From: Tetrahymena elliotti 4EA
Lineage: Eukaryota > Ciliophora > Oligohymenophorea > Hymenostomatida > Tetrahymenidae
Direction of reading: 5' to 3'
Assembly (NCBI GenBank): GCA_000231825.2
Contig: JH720313.1
Coordinates: 1,114,834 to 1,178,833 of the forward strand
Length of the DNA: 64,000 nucleotides
Shown: piece after piece, positions 26,641-40,500 of the stretch
Layout: the number at the start of each line of letters is the position of its first letter
Position numbering within the stretch: the first letter of the stretch is position 1
Program-made: the position numbers and the translations under genes
Notes under the pieces: generated by a model
What the model saw: the letters and a program-made list of their open reading frames with translations, nothing else
Databases searched by the model: none
Told to the model about the DNA's origin: nothing

Positions 26641-29600
26641 ATATAGCCCTTTTATTATATGGTTGAGATCATTCAAGTCTTCAACTTAATGTATATTCAT
26701 CGATTTCTCTCAAAAATCAGGCTATAAACTTATTAATTTATTTTTTATTTTTTTTCCCTCATTTTCTCTCCTCATTTACACACATGATGTAAAGACTCAT
26801 AAATTGTTTATGGACTTTCATGTGTTTTTTTATGTAAAAAGGAAATTTCGGGTATAATTAATTGTCTATGCCAATTTGCTCTTATTAATTAGTTGGGAAA
26901 AAGAATCTGCTGAATATTTCTTCACTCTGATATATCATTATATGATGATATATTTTTCAGGGCTACTGTTATATATTCGCAGTAGAAAATATATTGTGCT
27001 TCGTTTTAGTCTATTGACAGAAACATTTTGCACAAATATCAGAAAGAGCTTCTGATTTATTATGAGAGAATGAGGGAAAAGAGTGGGAAAAAGATATTTT
27101 ATATATATAAAGTATATTTTATATATATTCACCTTCCAAGTTAGCATGGCTATTGAGGAATTCTTTTAATCAGAGGTTGCTTGGTTGGCTGGACCTGGAG
27201 AAGAGGTAAGCTAAAGCAAGTAAAGCAAGGCTGAGAAAATTGCAAAAGAGAGAGATCCAATAATTGATTCAAAAAGATCAAGCAAGTAATAGTAAAAGAG
27301 ATATAAAGTAATCATATAAAGAAAAATCAAAACTTAACTACTAAAATGGTAGGTTTTTGTACAAGAAAAAGCTTTCTTTTGATTGATTGATTCTAAGGAG
27401 AGTGTCGTATTTAAAAAGTGATCAACAATAAATTTTGAAGTGTGAAAGTCATGTAATTAGTTTGTTTTTTTAATATTGTTTTTCAGCGCCTATTATTTAA
27501 TTAAACCCTCATTTTTTGAAATTTACAAATTTACTTCTTAAAAATCATAGCGAATAGGTATTAAAATTTTTCTTAATTTTCTTAATAAATTCATAGAAAT
27601 CTTCGATCGTAAAAATCCTTGTGCTTGTGTTTGTGTACGTTTAATAAAATTGCTGCAAAAATCTATAATTTTAATAAATAGAACCCAGACATATCGAGAC
27701 ATACAAAGAATTAATTCATCCATACAGAAAAGTCTCAAAATAATCAAGGCAGCTTTAAAAGTAACAAAATTATTGTTTTTAAATTAGGCAAATTTTACAT
27801 TTTTTAGTTTCTTTTACAAATGTGAGGGACTTAAATTTAATAGAAAAGCTATTCTAAAAATCTTCAAAAGTTTAGGCGTGTGTTATGTTTGTATGTTGGT
27901 TTGTGTAATGTATGATTGCTTATGTTTCGAATCGTTGTTCTTCTCAAAATTAAATGAGCCTATGAAATAATAGAGGCAATAATTATTTTTATCAAACTTA
28001 CATAATTTTTTAATTTAGTGAATGTTTTATTTATAGATCTTGTTTATTTGAATCTTTGTGTTCATCTTACAATATTACGTACGACATCAAAAACAAAGTA
28101 AAGGAATAAAGACATGTCCCTCCCTTCAGAAAAAGCATATACTTCATAAAGACAGGTAGACATAGACAATAGAGGACTTAAAATAGCCCAGAAACTGACC
28201 TGTTTGTATACTTAACTAACAAAGGAATTCTATTTATTACAAAGTAAAACATATACATCATCTCTCTTCGAATTTTCTCACACCTTCTTTCTTCGCTGCA
28301 ACTACTACTCTTTTTACTCGTCAAGTGTAACTTGAAACCATGGACAAACATGCAAAGCATAGAGGTCCTTCTTCAATTATGTGACTGATTGACAACTGAC
28401 TAATCGATGATAATTGACTCTTTGTTTCATTCTTCAACTATCTCTTATACGCAACAAATATGCTAGAGAGAGTGAATTTTACAATATTTCGGAGCAACAA
28501 ACGCGCATTTCCCCCTAAATGCGGTGGATGATTGTGATATGAAAATGTGCTACAGAACCAAGTGAACCAGAAAGAAATGAGATGAAAAAAATTAAAAAAA
28601 ATAAAAATCTTCAACTTCTTCTCTCGGTCTTTGTGTGAATGTGATTTGTTTTTTTTCCTTTTTATTTATTTACAGATCAATCCGAAGAATAAATCTTACT
28701 CTGATTGTCTTATTGTTGTTGTTGTTTGCATCTTCATTTATTGAAGTGTGTTTGTGAGAATTTGGACCACTTTGTGTGATGATGATGATGACTCTTCTTC
28801 TGGCCTGAATAGAACTAGATTTTCTTGAACTTATCTCTGATTGTTTTAAGGTGGACCCTTGTCTTTCATAAGAGTGATTGCGGGAGAGTGTTTGATGCAC
28901 AATGAGTTTCGGTTTAATTACTTTTTTATACGTGAGCTAAAGAAGCAAAAAAATTTACAAATTGTCATATTTCTCTCTTCATTTGTTGTTTCCTTCTCTC
29001 TTCTTCTTGCTGATCTCTTTCTCCTCTCTATTACATCGTCTTCGAGCTTTCTTGAAGATTTTTCCTAAGTGATCTAATGCCATTCATCTATGCCAAGTAA
29101 CCTGAGTTATCAAGCACTTAGTTAGAATCACGTCATCGTCAATAGGCAAATAGAGGTCTTTTCCGTTAGTTAATGAGTAGAGTCAGTCAAGTCAAACAGT
29201 AAGTTAGTTTATATGTTTGTTAGTTAGTCAATGAGCAGTTACTTCACGACGTATTGAGAAGCCGCTTTTAATCTTAAACAGAACAAGGGCAGACAAATTT
29301 ATAATTTTACTTTTGTATTTATTTGTTAGAGTAAAGTCATCTATTTCATTCAGCCTAATTAAAAGTATAGAGTCTCAAAAATTTGAACGATGTCCAGATA
29401 TTCTAATTAAAGTTAATTCTTCATATAGACAGGGACAGATGGAATTAGGTCAAAGGTAAAAGTAAGAGAAATTCTTAATTCTTCATCATCTCGTGGAACT
29501 TTTAATTATTGTTAATTTATTTTTTCAAATTTTAGATATGATTTTGTGTGCTACTTTTTCATTCTATCTTTCGCTTGTATATTTATCATCATAATACTAG

Positions 29601-29929
29601 TAATTTCTTTCTTTCATTCATTGAATGTCGATAAGGTATTTTTCAAATTTTCTTCATCGTTTTGTGAGAGTGAACTTCTTCTAATATGAATCAAGGAGGT
29701 TCAAGATAGTTTGTCATCAAGATGGAAAGGTGCTTTAAATATTGCAAAGAGAATTGTCACAAAACAAAAACTTACTTATTATGTAATAAAGTAATAGAAA
29801 TTCTTCAAGTTAATATTAGATGAAGCTCTTTCTTTATGCTTTGATTTCTTTTTTTTTTTAATTAATTATATTTTTTTGATTTTTTAATTTCCCAAATTTT
29901 TAAACTGCGCCAAAATACATGCAATATTA

Positions 29930-30085
29930 GGGGTGGGGATTTAGCTAAGCTAATCTATTTTTTGATTTTGCCTTTGCTTTTTCAATGTTAATTTTAAATT
30001 ATTATAATTTAAAAATATCAAAAGGCAACAATAAAATCAATAATCAATTGGCATAATTAATTGATTGCCCCCACCACCTACCCCA
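29930..30085. repeat. Imperfect inverted repeat with G-run left arm and C-run right arm
   Basis: The centre is a near-perfect AT palindrome (ATTTTAAATTATTATAATTTAAAAAT, with the core arms pairing over about 11 bp). Partly complementary flanks follow (GATTTTGCCTTTG on the left, CAAAAGGCAAC on the right). The outer left arm has GGGGTGGGG and the outer right arm has CCCCCACCACCTACCCC. The whole is about 155 bp and roughly symmetrical about 30,003. It could fold as a cruciform or hairpin, and the C-rich arm has G-quadruplex-like potential on the minus strand. Function is unknown. Confidence 0.5.
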
Positions 30086-32200
30086 GTTTTAATCAGATTA
30101 TATAATTAAAATCAAAAAGAAAATTAAATGCAAAATTCTTAATCAAAAGCAATAGACAAGAAGAATTTGCAATTATTATAGCAGTCCACATCTTCAGGGA
30201 GATTCTATTTAGAATCTCGAGTTAATAAATATTATTTATTTATAAGCACTATATCACTTGGTAAGTAAATTGATCTAAGTCTTAAATAATTATAATAATT
30301 TCTTTTATTTTTTCTGATCATAACTACTAATGATACATACAGCAAAAAATATATTTGTAAAAATGGAATAGATAATTTTAGAACAGTGTTATCCCTGTAC
30401 TAAAATACCATTATAGACAGATTAAATCATATAAATTTCTTATAGAATATTTTCAATTGCATTAGAATACATTTATTTTAATTGATAGGATTATTAAACC
30501 TTTATATTTGAGGATTAAGTTTTTGATTGCCCAGTTGAAAATTAATTAAATGGGTTTATATTCAATTTTATTTATTACTTAAATGATTTGCCCATTGTAT
30601 TATTAATAAATAAATATAGATAGTAAAATTTGAAGTAAAATGCACATAAATTATTCATTCATTCACTTGATTTTAATTTGAGTTTCTTTTTCTTTCGATC
30701 TCAGATGATTTTTTTATTTCTTTCCTTTCTTTCCCAGTTGCTTGATTGCTTGTTTCCTCATGCAAATTACATTGATTTTTTTTAATTTATTTTTTCTCCC
30801 CACTCAAAATTTATTTCGATTACTTTTTCCTCTTTAATGATACAATTCAAAGTTATTTCCTTTTTTATTTATCAATGAGATTTCCTTCTTTATCAAATCA
30901 AAAGAACAAAGCATCATAACAAAAACTTTTTGTCCTGATAATAATAATTGCTGCTATTTTCTTAATTTTTATTATCAAAAGCTAAAAGTTAGTTAGCTGA
31001 TAATGGTATCGTACATACACAAAATTAAAATTAACTTAACTTGCTTCATAGAAATATATTTTTGTTTTGTGCTATTCAAAAAAAGAAATATCACTTTGTT
31101 TTTCAAAAAATCAACTCACACTATAAAGATTTTTAAATTTATATTGCAAAAAGTTATTTTTATTTATTTGAAATGGTCTAAGTAAAATGCCAGCTTTTTT
31201 TTAATTATGTTATCTGTTTAATGAATTAGAATGAAAAAGTAAAAAACTCGATTTTTCTTTGTAATTAGCCTTAAAATTATAATATTGACATCGTGATTCA
31301 CAAGAACAATTATTAACATTTGAATTGAATTGATGTTCAGCCTTTTTTTATGTCTTTAAGGTTTTTGAAAAAGCAATAATAATTTTAATGAGACTGCGAA
31401 ATGATAATGATTGTAAAAAGAGATCGGAATGAGCAGCAAAAAGAGTATTTGCTCATTTTAATAATTTATAGTTACTTAGAGTTCTTATTGTTAGATAGCA
31501 AAAACATATAAAGAATAATTTTTTTTCTATTTCTATTTAGTTGGTATTTTATCATCAATACCTTGATTTGAAATTTTTACTTACTAATCAGATAGAAAAA
31601 TTTATACTATCAATGTGAAAATCTATAAACAGCATTTGCAAACTTTTAATTCAGTATCATAGACCAGTTTAATAATTAAAATTTTCCTCTTTCTGAATGC
31701 TATTTAAGTACATTTCTTTGAAAAAACTTTGGACATAAAACTATATGCGTTAGAGATAACATCATACAATGAAGAATAAAAGACTAGTCCTTTATTTTCA
31801 ATTTGATTAAAGAGTGAAAATAAATGGAAAAGTCGCAAGAGATGAAATTACGAAAGGTTTATAAATAAAAAAAACAAAAGAAACCCATAAATTAATATTA
31901 AGGGTAGCTAAAAAAAGGAGAAGAAGAAAAAAAAAATACAAAACAAAAGAAAATTTAATAAAAGTCAGTTCGGCGTTTATAAGAATCATCTATTTATTAT
32001 AATCAATTTTCAATTATAATATAATTTAATCAACGATTGTAGCTTTTATGTTTATATCGTTTTACTTTCCCTTTCACTATTTTTTTGTTTGAATTCTCTC
32101 CCTAAAACGATTTGATTTTTTTTTGTATTCATATTTAAAGACTTAATCGTTAGGCAAAAAATTGAATAACTTTATCAACTCGCATCCAAAACCACTCTAT

Positions 32201-35200
32201 TAAAAGGTCTTCATTCTTATACACCATATTTTTTAATTTTTCAGAAGTTTCCATGAATATTTTATTGAAAAAAATTCATTTTATTTTATTCTAGGAGTTT
32301 ACTAAAGACGCTGGCTACTACCAAAAGCTAAGATTAAATCGTGTTTTGGCAGTAGAATTTCTTGAATAGCATAGCTTATTAATTTTATTAACAGCTTGAA
32401 TTTAATTTATCAATTTAAGAGGACTTTTATTATTACTGAGCAAGTTTTTAACAAACCAATTACTAAATAAAGATAAAAAACATTGAATTAAACTAATTTA
32501 ACTAAGATCCATTATATTAATATATGCAATTTATTTCTCACCATAAGTAAGGTAAATCTAATCCTTAGATAAATGTGCAATAAAATTTAAATTCAAAAGA
32601 TTTAGAAGATTGTTTTTTTAACAAAAGTTATTTAAAATATATTAAAAAAAACAAATTCTTAATAAAATCACCATTTCAATACAAATTAAAATAGGATAAA
32701 TTGTAATTCAATTCTACCCAAATATTTTTGTTCATTCTGCTTTATTTTTAAATTGAGTTTAGAGAAACTACTTAAAATATTTTAAATTGGTTAATATTTA
32801 TAAACATTTATTTAAAAGAAAGCATCAAATAATTGTTGACAAGTATTTTGAAAATAAAATAAATAAATATAAAATAACCTGATTATTATAAAAATTAGTA
32901 ATAATTTATTTCTGATTAAAACCCCTATTATTAAATTGAATGGATTTATATCCAATTAAAAATTAATTGTTTTTTTATAAATAATTAATTTATTATAATA
33001 GTTATAAGCTCCTCAAAAAACATTATAAAATTGATTATTTGTAATCAAATATAATAATCTACTTATGAATTCTAAATGTATGTCAAAATAATCTAATTTA
33101 CAATTTATGTTTACTGCTGCTAAATTTATGATACAAAAAATCTCTGAAACTTTGACAATTTAAATGTATTTAATACAATTAAATACTAAATCATTACTTG
33201 ATTTGAATGTAGAATAATATTACTTTCAAATTGGAAACTCTCATAAGACTTTATCTTTTATGATTAGCTGAAAACTAAATGCCATTTTTATATTTTAAAT
33301 AAATATGCTTGTTTTGTGAGCACTTCGCTAAAATTAATTCTAATATAAAAATTCTGATCACCCATATAAAAAGTGCTCTAAAAATATTCTATTTTTTGAA
33401 AAAAACAATAAAATCTTTAAATCAATAGAAAAAATTATTATTTTAAATAAAAATTTTGTTGGATTCTCAATTAAGATTGTCTAATAAATTTAAAATATTA
33501 AACAATTAAAGGAAAACTACTTCTTGAAATTTATTAATACAGGATAATTTGATTATTTTTAATATATTTTAAAGATTTAAAAATATAATGATATTCTTTT
33601 ATTACTATTTTGACTTAAACAAATTTTATACTACAAATTCCATAATATAAAACTGGAATATTATTGTTTTACAAACATTATTTTAATAAATATTAAGTAA
33701 TTTTTTTTCGTTTTGTTTTTCTAATCTAAAAAATATTTTTTAAATATATCAAATATATTTAATGATTTATTTTTGTATTTATATTTTAAAACTTGGCCTA
33801 AATTAAGATTAATAATTTATTTGTCTTTAATCTAATTTTATTTCAAAAATTATTTACAAAAAAATTTTTAATTTTGAAAATAAAAGTTAATTATGATTTA
33901 TTTAATGAAAATCTACTCTGAAATAAAAAAGATATTAGATAATTTTTAAATTAAAATATTTAATAAATTAATCATAAAGTTTTTTGAATGTATTTGTGAA
34001 TTGAAATAAAATTATTGTTTAATTCAATGAATAATCTTGTTTCTAATTTATTTGATTGAGATTTAAAAGCCAAAATAAAAAAGTTATATTTCTATTTATT
34101 TTTGCTAAAAGATCCAAATGTATTATAAAATCATTAGCATTTTTTAATGATCAAAAAAATAGCAAATTTTTTTAAATAAAAATTTAAAAAATAAGTTGTT
34201 TTTGGATATGTAAAAATTTTTATCTCTAAATAAAATATTTAATTTCTCATAAATCCAAAGATTGCATTTTTTATGTGACATTTAATTGTTTTTGTTACTT
34301 CCAACAATTTAAATAGATACAATAATTATCAAATCTGTGATATTTTATTTATAAATAAATTAATTTAAAAATCTAAAAACTATTATTGGTAGAGCTTTTA
34401 AATTTAAATTGCAAAAAAAAATATTGTATAAATAAAACCAAACTATGATAGAAAACTAATTTTGATTTATTAATTTTATCTAATAGTTAATTATTTTATT
34501 ATTAAATTTTAATATTAATTTAAAAATAGTCGGTTTCTTTTGATAAGTCACAAATATTTTGTTATTTTTAGATTTTTTTTTTTGACTTCAATTCAAATAT
34601 TATTTTTTATATTGAAGAAGATAGATGAATATCATTTATGACTTTATTTATTAAACTAAAAGGATTTATAAAACTTATCATAATAGAATACAAATATTAA
34701 TAGTAAATTATAAAAAGAAAAATAATAGAACAATAAAATTATTAAAATATTTACTTATTTTTTTATTTTTAAGATAAATTAAATATGAATGAAAGTAGGC
34801 TGTAAAATTTTTTTATTTGTTCAATAAATTTAGGCTGCTTTTAACTATAAAGTTAATAAAATTTTCAAAAGGTATTCTATAAAATAAATAAATTAGTTGT
34901 TGTAATGGTAAATTTTTCATTTTAAAATAATTATTTATTTGAGATTTAATAACACAATTATTTTTAATTATGAAAGTATTTACTTTTATCTATAGAATCT
35001 AAATTAATATTTTTAAAAGTTTTCTAATAGCATTTCTATTTAAAATAAGATTTTTTTAAATAAAATCTACATAAATTTAATAAAACCTATTTTTTTAAAT
35101 TTTCAATTTACTTTTTTGAAAACCATCAATATTTTGATCTTAACTTTTTATATTATGCCTTTGGAACTCTTTTTTATGTTAGTATCTTAATTAATAATGA

Positions 35201-37519
35201 TTTATCAGTTAAGTTTACCTTACATTTAATGAAAAAATAATATTTTTTGATTAGATTACACACTTTTAGTTTTGATATTTTGCAATTTGAAATTGGCTAC
35301 TTACTTATTAGAAATTTACCTCTAATTAATTTTGAGAAAATTTGTAATTAAAAATTGTATTTTCTTCAATTTTTTTTAATTAATAAATAATTATCTGCTT
35401 TTATTCAATTATTTGTTTTGTTTGTATTGTAATCATTAATTGATAATCATTTTTGAACTATGGTGTTAAAGTTTATAAAAAAATAGTTTAATAATTTACT
35501 CTCTTTTCCCTTTTTAATTACTTTGGTTTAAGAAATTTAAATAAATAAAAATATAAACACTATTATAAGATTATCTTTTTTATTTTTGACTTTGAATTTG
35601 AAATTAATTAAACAAACTTTTAATAAAAAATAATAAATGCTACTGAATTATTTTCTATCATTCAAGTGAATTAGGATTGAAAATTTATGTAAATTAATAG
35701 AATAATAAACTTTCTAAACTATTATTTTTTCAACATGACTTTATCTCATTTTATTTTCAAAATTTTTTCTAAATTAATTTTTACCAGTTATATCAACTAA
35801 TAATCTATGATATTGTTATGTATTTATTTATGGATGATTTGTTAGTTTACTTTAGGAAAAAAATAAATTGTTTTTATTAAAACGCATTTAAATTAGTTTA
35901 CAGTATTATTAGTCTTAAAGTATTTATTTATTCTTCTTTAAGTGCTTTTGATAATAAGTGATAGAGATTTCATAACTCTAAGTTTAATTTTTAGTAAAAT
36001 GTAATTATTTTAATGATATAATAAAAATTTAATTCTTCATCTTTAAAAAATAAAATTTAGAATAAATTCTCTTCCACGATCAAAGCAAATGTATGAAATA
36101 ATATGAGATATTATCAAAGAGACCGTTTTTAATTAAAAATGTTAAGGTTTTTACAAAAAGAACAAAATAATTTTGAATAACTTATTAGCTTGAATTAAAG
36201 TCCTAGTTTTTATAAAATACAAAAACAAAGTATTGATAGATATTTTTGATAAATTACATTCAAGGATAAACAAAAAAATATTTTTTATTCTAAAAATTCA
36301 CATTATTTTGGTGGTCGAAGAATTTTTAAGAAGTGAATATGGTAAATGAAATATAACTATTTTACAAAATAAAAATTCGCAAAAATACAAGAAAATACGT
36401 GAAAGAGTTTACAGTTTATTAAATTATTTCTTTACATCTTTTTGGGGGTATTTTTTCACTCTAAAAAGTTAATCGTTTCGCTAAGATATAAATTAAAAAT
36501 TTCTTTGAATTAATATGATAATTTAAGAGTTGATTTTTGTGATTATTGTTTTTTCTTATTACTCATTAATATTTCTCATTTTTAACAGATTGTAAGATCT
36601 TAAATATTTTACCATTGAATTTTCATAAATAATATTTTGATTAATATTAATCTAACATCTAATTCTAAAATTTTATCAAGTTTTGTTATGAAAAAACACA
36701 AGAAATATTCTATTATTTTATTTGGTCGATAAATTTAGAGGTAATACAAATGTTTAATTACAACATAATTTAGAAGATAAAGTGATAAATAAACTCCCTA
36801 AAAAATAAATATTGAAGCTTTGAAATATTAATAGAATGATTTCATATAAAATGATAAATCTATGAAAAATCTGATTGTTGATTACAGTTTTTTTGGATAA
36901 GTCTCTATTTTTGATGAAGAAATAATCGATCTATTATTTATCAAAATTAATCTTTAATACATTAACTTTAATTTTACTATTCAAGTGCTTTTAAATTTAT
37001 TTTAAGTGATATGGTTATGTAATGTTACAGTGAAATTGATAAAATTCTTACATAAGTTCTTGGTGATTAAAAAATTTATTTAATGATTTTTAAGACTCAA
37101 ATTAAAATGGTCGTCATTTATGCTAAACAAAAAAGATTCTTATTTCCTAATATTTACTGTACTACTTTTTCTCAAAGTATGATATTATTTTCAGATTTCT
37201 TTTCAATTTCCAATTTAACATGTATTTATTAAGGTAAAGTAAAAATAACAGACACTATTTTTGAAAAAAAGCTATTCATCAAATACCTTAAGAACGAAAA
37301 AATTATCACCAAAACTTGTATTCCTAAAAAATTTGAGTTTTCTAATCTAAAAATATTCACTATTAACATTTGATTAATGGCCTTGTGACTAAAAAAAAAA
37401 TTGCTGCTTTTTCTTCTTAAATTAAGTAATAAATTGATCTAAAATTTTTTTATCAGAAACCTAAATATTAAGAATAAAAAAAGGTAAAATCCTTATCATA
37501 ATTATAAATAAGCAAAAGC
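32201..37519. other. Long AT-rich gene-free spacer
   Basis: About 5.3 kb of sequence composed almost only of A and T, with homopolymer tracts and scattered TGA in all frames I checked. I see no exon, tRNA, or repeat array. With the preceding region this makes a gap of about 14 kb between genes, while elsewhere in the window the spacers are 0.1-1.6 kb. Confidence 0.6.
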
Positions 37520-40500
37520 ATGAAAAGCATTTAATTCATTTTTAATATTCTACTAATTGCTCTTTAAATAGCATTTTTATATGCTAGAGAGATAATATTT
37601 AATCCTCAATCCATATCAAGTGTATAGATAGCAACTGTAGATAAATTTACTGCATTCTATTAAGAGGTTACAGAAGATTATAAGTGGGCATATTTATCTC
37701 GAATCAAAGGTGGAATTTGCGTCATATCTTTAGAAGATATTTAGCAGCCATCTTTAGTTAGAATAGTTTAAACAAAAGGTGCTTATGAAATGAAGGTAAG
37801 GTAGAACTATCTATTTGTTTCAGATTTAGAGGAAGGATTGATCATCTTTGATATAAAAAACCCATCAAACCCTATTAGAATATATACTTTATCAACTCCT
37901 ATGTAAGCTCATTCAGTAATAGTTACAAAGGATATGAAAACATTGTTCTTAATTGGAAGTGGCATAGTTAATTGTTATGACATTTCAGACATTGGAAACC
38001 CAATTTTTCTATCCAAAGCAGGTAAATGTTTCTTAAATTTAAAAATTAATTGACTGATTAGTTTAGATTAGTTTAACAAAAATAATTTAGTAACCTTTTA
38101 TATTTATTAAATAAAGGTAAAAGTACTCCTATTACGAATAGATGTAAGATAGATGAAACCGAATCTTTAATAGCAGTTGGAAATCATGTAGATGGATTAT
38201 AAATTATTGATGTTAGAAATAAAAAGAACATAAAACTTAGAGCTAGTTAATTAACTGCTACTAAAGTGTTTGATAGCCAGTTTATACCTGGAAATTCTGT
38301 CGTTTATGCAATTGATAGCTATTTTGGCATTTACGCTGCTTCTATATAAGGAATATTAGATATACCTATGGAAAAGGATGACTTATTTCCATTAAATTTT
38401 TTTATCATTTATACATCTCCTCTTTTTATAATGAGTATAGAAATGACTAAATCAGGAGATTATTTTATCCTTGGATTTAGGAGTATTGGCTTAAAACTTT
38501 TTTAAATTGAAGACAGTAATTACTTTTCACCTAAGTATATTTAAGATATGGAAGGAAATTAGATGAATTACAAGTTAATTTTATCAGATGATGAGAAATA
38601 CTTATTTGCTTCTAACGGTCTAGCTCTTGTTATTTATTAATCTGGTTAGCCTCAAATAAATAAAGATTTTCCTAATTTATTTAATAGTTATTAATCATCT
38701 TCTGTTAGCGGATTCACTGATCCATGGCCATGGGAAATATAATGCTTTAATGATAATAAGCATATAGCTATTGCAGGTGGAAGTGATTCAGCGTTTATTT
38801 TTTCAATAGAAAATCCTTATCAACCAAAATAGCTAGTAAAAATAATTTCTATATAAAAGTAAGCTTATGATGGGTTGAGTTTGTTAAATGATTAGCATCC
38901 TTAAAGTGTCCTTTATTTAGGATTAAGTAAATTAGGATTTTATGTTTATGATATAAGTGACTTGAAAAATCCAAAAGAGAAAAAGCATATCATACCAAGC
39001 TTAGTTATTAATGATAGTGATGGGTAATTTATTTATTTAATTATTAAATATCTTAATTAAGATTTCGATTTTTTAATTATAAAGTGTTTATGTAAACAAA
39101 GATAATAATTATCTGATTATTGCAAATGGGAGTATTGGTATATCAGTTTATAATATTAAGGATGATAAATTTAATCCAGTATTGGCTGGTGAATTTATCA
39201 ATTCAGATTAGTATAAGTGTACTTTTGAGAAGTGCGTTATGAATAGAAATAAAGATTACATATTTTGTGCTTGCAGAGAAGAAGGAGTTGTTATATTTGA
39301 TTATTAAGACTAAAAAGTCACTCCTAAATCTATAATATAAAGAGTAGGTACTGAATATCCTATTCTGTCTGAAGATGAAACTCATTTATTTATAGCCTCA
39401 GGCTTTTAAGGTTTGATAATAGCAGATGTATAAGATAAGTTAAATCCTAAAATTATTAGTTAATTAGCTGTTGATGGTTAAGCTTAAACAGTACGTTTTC
39501 TCCCTTCATTTAATTAAAAGTATGTTATGATTTCCTAAATGGAAAAAGGTTAACTAACAATAATTAATGTTGAAGATTACAACAATCCTTATATTTTTTC
39601 TAAAGTTAATAACCCTAATGAAAGCTCTTCTAGTTTTTGCATCACTCCTAATAGTCAAAACGTTTACTTTATAGGTACTAGTTAAAAAAACATTTTTAAT
39701 TCAAATATCATAAATGATTTTTAAAAATAAATTTATTGCCTTTTTGAATCAATTTTTGAATAAGAAGACAAATTTTGAATTTCTGATATTATCTTAGGAT
39801 AAGTGTGTTCAATTTTTTTGATAATTAATTTAGTTTCAAATCAATACAATATGAAAGTATTCAATCAAAATAGTAAATATTAGTTTCTTGATACTATCAA
39901 ACAACAAACAAACAAAAAGATAAATCAAAATAAGAAATTTTTTTAATAAAATATGAAAGTATTACATCAAAGAGTAAATTTTTTTAAGTTTCTTTTCAAG
40001 TTTTTATAAATTCAATCAATCAAAATAAGAAATTAACAAATTTTTAAATACTAGAAAAAAATGAATAAGTTAAATATGTCATTTTAAATTCTTGGATTAT
40101 TTTAAAGCTATTAAAAATATCGAAAAAAACCTAATTTTGACTCTTATTTTCAAATAAAAATAGGTGATATGGGATTGAGATATATCCCTATGTTCACTGA
40201 TTTAAAAATACACACATAAATTAGTGAATATACCACTAACTCGAGTGGGAAATATTTTTATTAATTAGTGGAAAATGGACAAAAGCTGGATGTAGGTTAG
40301 AAGGTATAAATGGTATTTGTACCTCTGGAAGTAAATAGAAATATAAAATTTTCTTAAGTTTATTACTACAGAAATTTTGAGAATAAGATACTTCCTACAT
40401 GGATAACTTTTTTAAAATAGTAGCAAATGATTTAAATGACTATTGATAAAGAAGGTGCTGTTAACACTTACTCTAATGAGAAAAATGGAGAAAATATTTT

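Larger units (their letters stand above)
24222..32200. other. GC-elevated region without a recognisable gene
   Basis: Composition shifts abruptly at about 24,222: one line I counted (25,081-25,140) has 23 G+C of 60, far above the spacers here and above most exons. The shift fades after about 29,800 and is gone by about 32,200. It contains trinucleotide runs (CTT around 25,380-25,400, GTT and GATGAT around 28,710-28,790), pyrimidine-rich tracts and AT-dinucleotide runs (about 26,600-26,640). Four frames lack TGA for long distances: plus 24,222-25,221, plus 25,691-26,424, minus 26,935-28,086 and minus about 28,325-28,980. Their translations lack the codon and residue pattern of the real genes and show no domain. 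I regard the region as non-coding, perhaps a long non-coding transcript, an extended regulatory region or retained germline-type DNA, with low certainty about which. Confidence 0.5.

Noticed and set aside
27171..27200. Sequence resembling a reversed chromosome breakage site (AGAGGTTGCTTGGTTGG)
   Set aside because: The Tetrahymena Cbs is a strictly conserved 15-mer; this has an insertion and no match over the full core, and no telomeric repeats lie nearby.
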